Source: Phoronis australis
Lineage: Eukaryota > Phoronida > Phoronidae
NCBI GenBank assembly: GCA_002633005.1
Contig: NMRA01000772.1
Coordinates: forward strand, 38,382-75,858
Length of the DNA stretch: 37,477 bases
Direction of reading: 5' to 3'
Shown here: positions 12,003-37,477 of the stretch, one piece after another
How the letters are laid out: each line of letters begins with the position of its first letter
Position numbering within the stretch: position 1 is the stretch's first letter
Made by a program: the position numbers and the translations under genes
The notes under the pieces: generated by a model
Told to the model about the DNA's origin: nothing
What the model saw: only the letters and a program-made list of their open reading frames with translations
Databases searched by the model: none

Positions 12003-12401
12003 CATCTTGCAACCGCGTAACATAAATACTGTCATTAGGACAAAAAATGGGGACAAAATCTCTGAGTATGTCAGACTGTTCTCCATGGCAAATTTCTGGC
12101 ATAAAAGAATTTTAAAGACAAACAATGGAATGATGCAAGTCATGCTTGACAACAATCTCAGCGCCGCGGCTCGTAACTCCGCCACCCTGTACATTCGAAC
12201 AAATACTATGACGCAGAAGTAGGTGTTCAGTCCATCACATGCGAACAGTGGTATGAAAACTGACCACCAGGAAATGTCCATGACATTTGAATGTTTCAGA
12301 GTTCCTGTGATGGAAAATACAAAGATACTGATGAGCTGTACCCAGATTTCGAAGCTCGTCATTCCGAACCACTTGACGATTTCTTTAAGTGAGAACAGCA
12401 T
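11997..12401 (-). CDS. TMEM203: TMEM203, four-span ER membrane protein
   Basis: A single uninterrupted coding exon encodes 134 residues; mammalian TMEM203 has 136. The start MLFSLKE, the central ISWWSVFIPLFACDGLNTYF, the KILLCQKF segment and the end VFMLRGC line up with TMEM203 without gaps of note. Four hydrophobic segments are evident (about 15-35, 47-67, 80-105 and 113-130). The vertebrate protein sits in the ER and endolysosomal membranes, and is reported to affect calcium stores and to act with STING. That role is from the literature, not from this sequence. The gene is divergent from NDOR1, with about 3.1 kb between start codons. The last codon (P134) and the stop come from the final unit of the adjacent minisatellite. 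Confidence 0.95.
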   Translation of the reverse strand: MLFSLKEIVKWFGMTSFEIWVQLISIFVFSITGTLKHSNVMDISWWSVFIPLFACDGLNTYFCVIVFVRMYRVAELRAAALRLLSSMTCIIPLFVFKILLCQKFAMENSLTYSEILSPFFVLMTVFMLRGCKMP

Positions 12402-14069
12402 CTTTCGATCTTAACAACTGTATGCCGCGGGTAAGATGAAGTTCAAAGGTTACAAGGTCAGGAGAGAGTCTTTGTTCCATCTACACTCAGGAGACATTGA
12501 TCATAAGGTTACTGCAAAGGAAATAATGAACACATTGTAAACCACAGTAACAAAACAGCAAACGAAACAATACAACTTTCATCCAAATCTATGATAATTG
12601 TAGCCACTTGTTTATCAAAGTTGAAACTTATAAGCCTCTTTGAAATTTTTACAAGTGAACACAAACTGACTAATTACTGTACATCTATGTTATCAGTGCA
12701 TGGAGAGACATAGGCAATTACATCGCCCTGGATGCCACAGGCATACAGGGGCGATAGTACACCCCCACAAAAGGTTACTCATTTCAAAATACAGCAAATA
12801 AAATCAAATAAACCATACATATAGGAACATGGAGTTATAATCAACACATACCATGACTCTGGATACAATTTAGTCAGCAAAACTTGAACAAATCGATGAA
12901 AATCTGTCGCGGTTTGCTCGAGATTTTCTTACAGGGTGCCATTTTGAGGAAGTTATGTGAAATCACACATGTTGACGAATAAAAAGTCCAAGGGACACAA
13001 ATTTCAGCTGATACCTTCTCATGCCATGAAAGTGCCATGCACTAGTGTCACGCGCTTCCCTCAGTCTCGCGCTAGCCTTTGCCTAACTCACATGACTCAG
13101 TTGACCTACTATTTAAAGGTTATCGCGCGCGTGGTGAAAAAGTTAACGGCAACCAAAAAAGTGGAGTTGGAATTCTTCGCCAAAGTCACCTTAATTCTCA
13201 CAATCAAACTTCATCGAAGATATGTATAGAAGTAGAAAGGACCAATGAAGAAAGTAAGTGCTTTTTTAAATGATAGTTTTAAGTGTGGAATGTATTTTTG
13301 ACGAGGTGGAAACTCAAAATCGGTGACCGGATGTGGGTTACCGCCCGTTTAAAATACATGTAATGAAATGGGTACAGAAAGCAAATGGAAGTATTGTAGC
13401 CCCTAAATGGCCAACCGAGGGGCTATGTGTTGCCTAGGAGAGACACCACGTTGTCAAAGATCATGAGTACATCTTTTGCAGCATCATTGTGTTCAATAAT
13501 ATTTACGAAAAAAACGTATATTTGTGTAGTTGGAAAAGAGAATGTTTTGTAACGTTTTGAACTCCTACAATGAACCCTTTAGTGGAAACTTTTGTGGGAA
13601 ATCAAAACAGGTACCCTTTTATATCCAGCATTTTCTCAGAAAATATCAACAGTGGCACGATATAGGGTATAGTGAAAAAGTCAGCCTTGCATATATAGAG
13701 GTTCTAAAACAAAACCCTACCTTTTTAATGGAAGACCTCTTTTTCTAAATGGGTGGGCATCCTAATTTTCAGGCAGCAGCTCCCCATCAAAATATAGTAA
13801 AATACCCCCTCCATTGGGTCTTCGCCTTGGCAGATTAGGGACTATAGTACACACTTTCATAAATATAGCGAGTTGTCTTTCATCGCTTGAAGACGTTTAG
13901 TCTTTTAATCAATTTTCTCTTCAATGACATCATTAGAAAGGTCAGAAAATCTGTACTACACCATCATTCAAACTTTTGCAGAAATACCAGGGTCTACAGA
14001 ATATCAGATTCAGAATATATCATAATATATCGTCCGGTTACCTATTTTCGTCAGGCTCCAAAGTTCGTC
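12402..14069. other. Intergenic region between the divergent genes TMEM203 and NDOR1
   Basis: No coding exon is recognised. Near 12934-12955 the minus strand reads ACTTCCTCAAAATGGC followed within ten bases by a GTAAGA donor-like sequence. Together these could mark an ETS/YY1-type promoter and a noncoding first exon of TMEM203, but this is speculative. Open frames at 12957-13273 and 13530-13748 resemble nothing I know. Confidence 0.4.
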
Positions 14070-14194
14070 CGCCATCTTGTTTCGCGTGCAGCGCAACCAC
14101 GCGGGACTTAGCGTTCCAATTTGGAGTTCTCGTCTGCACGTTAGGTACTAACTTATCGGAAGAGACACGTATCAAAGTAATGAGACAAAAATCG
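14070..14194 (+). promoter_or_regulatory. Candidate NDOR1 promoter and noncoding first exon
   Basis: A YY1-like CGCCATCTTG at 14070-14079 lies in a locally CpG-richer stretch. A strong donor (ATCG|GTGAGT) follows, with the exon side ending at 14194. The first coding exon of NDOR1 begins after an acceptor (CTCTTGCAG) with a single base before ATG, so a 5' untranslated exon must exist upstream, and this is the best place I see. The spacing and motif are suggestive only. Confidence 0.35.
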
Positions 14195-14288
14195 GTGAGT
14201 TTACCGATTGTTTTTTAAAACCACTTAAAAATCAGTAGATTTTACTAATACACTTTTTTGTGCGTTTTCAGAAGATGTTTTCGAATTT

Positions 14289-14495
14289 NNNNNNNNNNNN
14301 NNNNNNNNNNNNNNNNNNNNNNNNNNNNNNNNNNNNNNNNNNNNNNNNNNNNNNNNNNNNNNNNNNNNNNNNNNNNNNNNNNNNNNNNNNNNNNNNNNNN
14401 NNNNNNNNNNNNNNNNNNNNNNNNNNNNNNNNNNNNNNNNNNNNNNNNNNNNNNNNNNNNNNNNNNNNNNNNNNNNNNNNNNNNNNNNNNNNNNN
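14289..14495. other. Assembly gap (207 N)
   Basis: The run of N is unsequenced or unresolved. Its right flank is one arm of a long inverted repeat, which may be why assembly stopped. Confidence 0.99.
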
Positions 14496-14992
14496 AAACT
14501 TTTTGTTCGAGCAGTCCCTATTTCAGTTCCCAAAATCGTGAACTCACCATTTTTATACTGCGCACGCTCCAATTTTTACCGCGCTCGCTAGGTGATGTGA
14601 CTTCATGACTTCAATCTTTAAATAGGCCAAAGGTGAGCCATTGCGGTCTTGTCAGTCAAATGTTCGTTTCCAAAATACTACCACTTATACTTGTCTTTAA
14701 TTGGCGTTACTTGAAATTGATTGTATTTCAATGAATTATTGTTTGTATTTGATAGAAATAAATGCTATTGATATGACATTTTTGTGCACATATTTGACAT
14801 TTTAATGTTTAACAACACGGCAAAATATGCACGGCTGGTTCCTGGCATCACGTACGCGAAGGGCGGGAACTTCAGCTTTCAAAGTTCGCCGGTAGGTCCG
14901 CAACTTCTGACCTTCGGCCTGCTTAAAAAAAATGAAAATGTTGATTTCACGATTTTGGGAACTGAAATAGGGACTGCTCGAACAAAAAGTTT
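14496..14992. repeat. 47-bp perfect inverted repeat flanking about 400 bp
   Basis: Bases 14496-14542 are the exact reverse complement of 14946-14992. The left arm abuts the N gap, so the true arm may be longer. The 403 bases between have no recognised gene. It may be a non-autonomous DNA transposon with terminal inverted repeats, or two inverted copies of one repeat. Confidence 0.85.
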
Positions 14993-15162
14993 CATAACGG
15001 GAGTATTTGTTCGAGTTGGAAGGAATTAAACACATCGACAACCTCCTAAGGTGTTCCTCTATGCGCAAAAGGTATTTATAACAACATAACTTTGATGGTT
15101 TAGTCGGTGCGAGGCATAATTCGCCGAAAAGCTTCCGGCGTACAGAGCGCCTATAGCCTCTG

Positions 15163-15195
15163 CATCGCCTCTGGTTCGGACCAACAGAGGCGATG
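15163..15195. repeat. Short perfect hairpin
   Basis: Arms CATCGCCTCTG (15163-15173) and CAGAGGCGATG (15185-15195) pair perfectly across an 11-base loop that can itself form GGT/ACC around TCGG. It lies about 350 bases before the NDOR1 start codon, in the presumed 5' intron. Confidence 0.7.
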
Positions 15196-15498
15196 GTCAT
15201 TGCCTAGTGTATGTACTGATTGGTATAGCATAATTGCACCCATTTTCAGGTCACTTTCATCTAATATTTTGCAACAAAATAATGCTTCCATTTGATTTTT
15301 GCAATGATGTCGTCTAAGAGAAAATTGAACAGGAGCGGGCTAAAATGTTACAAGTACGATTTTATGAATGTCGTTTTAGAATTATCGTATACAGTACTGA
15401 TATATGTGAATTCTGTTGGAAACAAAATTTGTGAATAATGTCAGATTTCATGTGTCCCATCCATTTTCCATTTTTGTTGAAAACCAGGATCTCTGTGA

Positions 15499-32296
<16,798 letters not shown>

Positions 32297-34773
32297 GAGT
32301 CATGATGCAGTCACTGGGTGACGATACGATCACGCGAGCTTGGTAGGATTTTGCGATTTCAAGCCACTGGATCCCAAGATCCCTAGGGTTTGGAATATAG
32401 AAGAAAATCTTACCGACACACAGAAGCTGAGAACTGACCACGATATATTTGCCAGCAACATATTGTACAAGAACTGGTCTGAATTATCACTTCATTTGCA
32501 AAATACATTCGTTGCAAGGCAATGGCGAACATCTGCTACTCCAACTTGGTAGTGTACAAGGTGACCTTAAGTGAGCACAAGTCTCATTAGAATCAAACTC
32601 CTTATTGGTCAAGAACTATATTAGGTCAGAGGTCAGATAAGTTGAAATATTCCGATTTGGGCTGTTTCCATATCAGAATTCCAATACGGGCGGCCCGTAT
32701 AGGAATATATATTTATGATTGAATTTAAAATGTTAAATTAAATACAAATTTCTGATTAAACCTCACAATTCTGGATAAAAAATCTCTTATTTCTTAAGAA
32801 TAAAACACAAGAAATCCTGTACACTTCCACACACCAAGAGCAATGAAACGACGGCAATCTCTTATTTCAATATGGGCCAGAAACTACTTCTTGTATTGGA
32901 ATGATGACGTCATTCTAATTCGAGCCAGATTCCGATAGGGTTTGGAGCACTCTTATGTCTGAGGTTTGCCTTCAGGAGAACATGCCCTGTGTCTAAGGGG
33001 TAAGAGGAGCGACACCTGCTAGCGATAGAACCCTCAGTCAAGTGTGAACTACTTTTTGTTTCACTTACACCATACTCTCTGTGTAACAACTTCATGCCGT
33101 GAATAATTCGCTCACAAGGAAAAGATGAATTTCTAAAGATGGACAATGATTATTTTGACTGCTGCTCGTTCAACTTTCTGAGTGGCTTTCACCAGGATCA
33201 AAGAGAGCGCAGCGTCCACGGACGCAGTGGTGATGACCCCATTGTCCAGTGTGAGCAAGACCCATTAAGTGTAATTACAGAGCCTAAACTATTTTAATAT
33301 TAAAATATTAAACAACTTTGCCTGCTCATATTGGAGGACTTTCAAAATGCATATACCAATAATTTTAGTTATAATAATTACATTACAACAGTATTCAGCT
33401 GGAAAAACCAACACAGTATGGTTTCGATTTTTAAAAATCGATGAACCAATAAACTAAAAACTACAAACATTGGTTACCAATTGAAGATAACGACCATGCG
33501 CAGATAAACTCGGACGATTTACAAAGTTAATGTTGATTATGATTAACAATACCGTTTATTCTTTTAGTATACAACTTAACTACATTACGATAGAAAACTC
33601 GGTGACCAAATTAAATGTCAATAGCCTTTAAGTCAGTGATAATCGCCCAGTTGTTTCGAGCTACTTCATTTGAGAAGTAGCGCGCTAACCTGAAAACTAT
33701 GATTTTTGGTAATCAGCAGGTGATTTGAAGTCAATGAGACGATCCAAGCAAAAGGTGAGGTGTGTCGGTGGGCTGGAGCTCATGATCAAAATCTGTCAGT
33801 GTTGTCATGACAATGAGCTAAATACACAAGATCATTGGTCGCTTACTTCAAGCTTAGAAATAAAATCAACAGATAGCAACTCGGCATGATACGGAGCAAA
33901 ATTGATTGGAGTATTAAAAATAAAATAACGAAAACAGTTATGAAACATTTTAATACCAATGAACGTTTGGGAAATGGCCCTTAGTCAAGATAATTAAAAG
34001 TTTCCATTTTTTTAATTATTTTATAATATCTAAAATGTCATCAAACCCATAACTTTGATATTCGGGCTGTAACCAATGATTTTTTAAATGTTCAAGCACA
34101 ACAAAAATTCTTTTTAAGATACATTAGTAACCCCGAACACCATATCTACAACTTAGATGTGATTCTTCCTGGGGTTTGAAGATTAAACGCCAAGCGTTTT
34201 GACCCCAAGAGATAAGAGGATTCAAAAATGAGACGTGTATGAAAAAAGAACAACAATTTTGATTGGTGTAAAGTGCTTGCCTCACAGACTTGAAAAGCAT
34301 TCAATTTAATAAAATCTTGTTTATCAAAATGCATTGTTCTTCACTATTAGTCTTTTTTAGATTATTTGATAACATCATTCTATCAATTCTAGGCTATAGT
34401 GCTGAGATTTGGGGCGTTTTAACTGTCACGTCTATAACAATGTTTAAAATGGTTTCGGCAAATATGTCCGAGTTTAGACCAAAACACTTCACTAAATGCC
34501 AAGGCTTAAAGGCGTAGGCAACCTTTTTATGTCATTTTTAGCAAAAATAAGGTTTGTTGGTTATCCGAGACATATTTTTCAGTTAATTACAGCTTTTCCT
34601 AATTTGATTAATTACTCGTGCTCTACTCCGGAAGTGACGTTTTGGGAGGCAAGAATTTCGCGCCAATTTCTTTTCATGTAGTCTGACTGTGAGAGCTGTC
34701 CAGTCAGTCATTGTTCTACCTCGGTTGTGATAAGTTCGGTTGTTGTTTGCTTTTGTTCACAAAGTCAGACAAC
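32297..34773. other. Intergenic region downstream of NDOR1
   Basis: No gene is recognised. AATAAA at 32799-32804 is a possible NDOR1 poly(A) signal about 500 bases after the stop. Short palindromes occur at 32684-32700 (ATACGGGC/GCCCGTAT around one base), at 33425-33440 and at 33660-33682 (GCTACTTC/GAAGTAGC). The rest is AT-rich with only short open frames. Confidence 0.45.
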
Positions 34774-35230
34774 ATGCCACACTGTTGCTGCGTACCGGGA
34801 TGTACTCACTATTGTCTCACGCGCTTTGGGAATACCAGGCTTTGCATCGCTTTCCAAAGGATAACACACTTCGCCGAACTTGGCTCGTGTGAAGAACGCA
34901 GTGTTACCCATCAACGCAACGTTCAAAGCAGTGGAGGGTTACCGAGTGTGTGGTAAGCATTTTCTGCCGTCAGATTACGAGAGGGATATGTACGCTGAAG
35001 TGAAGGTCCCTGCGAAACAACGCCTGAAGAAGGGTGCGATACCGTAGCTTTTCATTCCCGGCAGTGCTCCGTCGCCACCCCCGAGAAGTGCGTTTTTGAA
35101 GCGAGAAGCCTCACGATCTATGGCCACTACAGTGACTGGAGGCACTTCATCTTCTGTCACCCGTGCCTCCGAAGGTACAGAGCGTGCAATTCTTGGAGTA
35201 GCAGTGATTCGCCCTGTGCTGTTGTTTCTA
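34774..35230 (+). pseudogene. THAP-domain gene or transposon remnant, broken by frameshifts
   Basis: ATG at 34774 opens MPHCCCVPGC, the classic start of a THAP zinc finger (first ligand pair). The next block, LHRFPKDNTLRRTW, is in a different frame from 34842. The last block, NATFKAVEGYRVCGKHFLPSD, carrying the C-x2-H pair, is in a third frame from 34889. That frame runs through LKKGAIP to a stop (35045-35047), then on through a Ser/Thr-rich tail to about 35230. All THAP landmarks are in order within about 270 bases with no room for introns, so two frame changes and a stop break it. It could be a dead transposase, a dead THAP gene, or an error-rich assembly stretch. Confidence 0.75.
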
Positions 35231-36199
35231 ACACAGAGCCTGTGAGATGCTCTGCAGCGATGTTGAGTTGTGGGAGTGAATACAGGCCCAGTTCGACATC
35301 CATTGAAGAGGACAGTTCATCGTCTAACGAACAGAGTCAAACTTTGATAAGTTTGTTGTTTACTTGCCTGAAGTATTGGAGCTATTTAGAANGCCTGTGC
35401 ATACTCAGCCTCATTATACTCGGGCTCAAACATACAAAGTAACCCACCTACTGACTGTCCATGAAAAAATTCCTCGTCACCACTGCTATGTGAACAATGT
35501 CTCCGTTACTCACGTCACTACTGTCAATGTGATATGGGTCGCCGACTACAGTCATTTTCAGCTTAATACAAACTCTAAAGAATCCCTAAATCCAACATAA
35601 TTGGGTTCTCTAACAACCTAGCTTGTCGTTGAAATAAAGAACAGTAGAAATATTAGATATTATGGTGTGGAAAATGCAGCAACGCTGTCTATTGTATTTT
35701 GAATGACAGATCGGATCGTCTGCTCACTTAGGGTGGACACATAGCGATGAAAACAACTTTGATGTATTTTTAACATAAATTGTAAGCGACCAATGCGGGA
35801 TGAGACAAATTGTGCAAATTGTTCTTTCTACTGTCGATCCAGAATGAGGTGTGGAAATTCAACGCATAAGACTAGACTAGTCCTGAGAAGATCCGAACAT
35901 TGCGTGGCATTTAGACTCTTTTGATAATCCGAAGCCACAGGGGATATATATGTACGAATTGATCTATTGACTACTTTCCTAGGTATGTTTTGTCGTTCAA
36001 AGCATTCACCGAAGAATACTGGCCCCAAGGTGGTGACTACCGTGGTGGGTGCCTACGAGCACTTAGAATGGACCGGGATACAGAAAATAACAATGCCGCT
36101 CAAATGCAAGAATTTCGCAGAGTAAACGACGGCTTGCTGGAGCCAGGCGTTTTTTCTATGGTGGAAGCACATGAAACCAACGGATAGTCATGTGTGTGA
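35231..36199. other. Intergenic, one doubtful exon-like frame
   Basis: One N lies at 35392. The open stretch 35990-36187 (…FTEEYWPQGGDYRG…) is preceded by an acceptor-like CTTTCCTAG and has a protein-like composition. I know no family match, and no partner exon or donor was found. Nothing else is seen. Confidence 0.35.
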
Positions 36200-36351
36200 A
36201 AGTGGAGTAGAAATGCCAAGGGGGCTATGCCCCCCCCTAAAACTCTCCCAGATTCCATTTGGCAATTCGGGGGTGCGAATGTCTGACGCCCAAAATCCTG
36301 GCTAGTACTCTGCTCTGGTCTCCCTAACTAAAAATCCTGGATCCGCCCCTG
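36200..36351. mobile_element. Probable end of a hAT-like non-autonomous element
   Basis: The right edge ends AATCCTGGATCCGCCCCTG at 36351, which on the other strand is a CAGGGGCGGATCC terminus of the type often seen on repeated DNA elements. A C-run hairpin-like AAGGGGGC/GCCCCCCC lies near 36219-36237. The left end and target duplication were not defined. Confidence 0.45.
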
Positions 36352-37477
36352 TAAACTCGAATGAAACAAACTAAAATGATTCAGCTGTTGTAAGTGATCT
36401 TTACTCAAGTCTCTATAACATACCACGTACATGTACGCGCGTTTATATAGGTTCATGTACCTACATCCGAACTAATGCATTTTACAGTTTTATCGGTGAC
36501 TAATGCGTTATGGTAACGCCGTTGCCGTAAAACCCGGCATATAGATGGCTTTCGAAATAGCCGACCCGTACTGAAATTCAACCAGCCGCCAGGCGGCGAT
36601 CAGGTCTTTGGTGGGGATGCGTTCAGCACATGCTCTCACAGATCCCATGTAATGGGGATGGGAGGTTTCAACCTAATAGTGTGAACGGCGTTTTAAGTAG
36701 CAATTTCTAATAGGCCCAATGGAATAAAAAAATCTACATGACCCGTCACAGAATTGGCTTAAATTTCACCTTTGGATTCATATCCACCTCAAATAACACC
36801 AACCACAATAATAAACTTCTTGACCTCTCCGTCTGTTTTAAACCCCCCTGAAATTTTTACTTGAAACATGGAAATATTTCAGCTTTATAATTTGCATGTT
36901 ATTTGTAATATTCTAAAACAGTGCATATTCATTTCACTTCTATGAGGCTGACATTATTGAGTACTCACTTTATTCATAGGGTCCGGTTCTGAGTAAGTTC
37001 ACACTATTAGGGTCATGATTTGAAGAAGTGCACTTTGAAAGGGTAGGTTTTGGGGCTGGAGCATCACAGTTTTTTCAAATTTGCTTGTTGAAACACATGC
37101 ACCCAAGTTTCTGGTGACAACTGCATTACAAGAACGAAAAACAGGGTGGGGTAGATACAGGCTAGAGTGATATCCTCTGACAAAACTAACAAAGAGGTAA
37201 ATAGATAAAGAGCTAATATTGAGTATTAATATGTACAATAAGAATGCTATTGAGACCTGCAACTTGCATACGGTAAAGTCGCGTGATTTTCGGACGGCCC
37301 GCCATTTTCGACCAAGAATAAATATTTCCGAAATGAGTTTTTCATAGTCCACGAAATTCGTACAAGGTCCAAAAACTGTTTTTTAATGATCTTCCAACTT
37401 CGGACAATGTCATAAACGTCGGATTTTTGCCCCGCGACTTTCGGACAAGGAAAATTTTAGAAACGCTAATTTGGGAT
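36352..37477. other. Intergenic to window edge
   Basis: No gene is recognised. A short GCCGCC/GGCGGC palindrome lies at 36585-36597. GCCCGCCATTTTCG near 37297-37310 is YY1-like and could belong to a promoter of a gene beyond the window. A 117-codon minus-strand frame (36999-37352) has a hydrophobic stretch but matches no family I know. Confidence 0.35.

Noticed and set aside
11863-12222. Plus-strand frame with 17-residue repeats
   Set aside because: It is the translation of the 17-bp minisatellite followed by the antisense of TMEM203; the minus strand carries the real gene.
35990-36187. Exon-like frame after an acceptor-like CTTTCCTAG
   Set aside because: No partner exon, donor or family match found; kept only as a remark in the intergenic entry.

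Overview
This is a window of animal nuclear genome, not bacterial or viral. Its genes are split by GT-AG introns, the DNA between them is AT-rich, and it carries remains of Penelope-like elements, THAP-domain sequences, tRNA-derived SINEs and small inverted-repeat elements. Gene content and order fit an invertebrate, probably marine and probably a deuterostome (hemichordate, amphioxus or echinoderm-like). The species cannot be fixed from the sequence alone. There are two assembly gaps: 207 N at 14289-14495 and one N at 17850. Another single N lies at 35392.

Three intact genes are recognisable. (1) A SOUL/HEBP-type heme-binding protein with a signal peptide: plus strand, four coding exons, 5505-7785, 231 residues. 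(2) TMEM203: minus strand, one coding exon, 11997-12401, 134 residues. (3) NDOR1, the NADPH-dependent diflavin oxidoreductase that passes electrons to CIAPIN1 in cytosolic iron-sulfur cluster assembly: plus strand, 15 coding exons, 15541-32296, 597 residues. Every NDOR1 splice junction keeps frame, and the FMN, FAD and NADPH motifs are all present.

Layout: 1-5504 has no recognised gene; 5505-7785 is the heme-binding gene; 7786-11815 is intergenic, with a THAP-like fragment (about 9684) and a decayed Penelope-like GIY-YIG fragment on the minus strand with a tRNA-like sequence beside it. From 11816 to 12002 runs a 17-bp minisatellite that supplies the stop codon of TMEM203. From 12402 to 15540 is the shared upstream region of the divergent TMEM203/NDOR1 pair, and 15541-32296 is NDOR1. 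From 32297 to 37477 is intergenic, with a THAP pseudogene broken into three frames (about 34774-35230) and a likely DNA-transposon end.

The most interesting biological point is the head-to-head TMEM203-NDOR1 pair. From memory, the human orthologues are also divergent neighbours on chromosome 9q34.3, so this is probably an old conserved gene pair. I found no new defence, CRISPR or operon-like system. The other points of interest are mobile-element structures, and an intron duplication that is probably an assembly effect.
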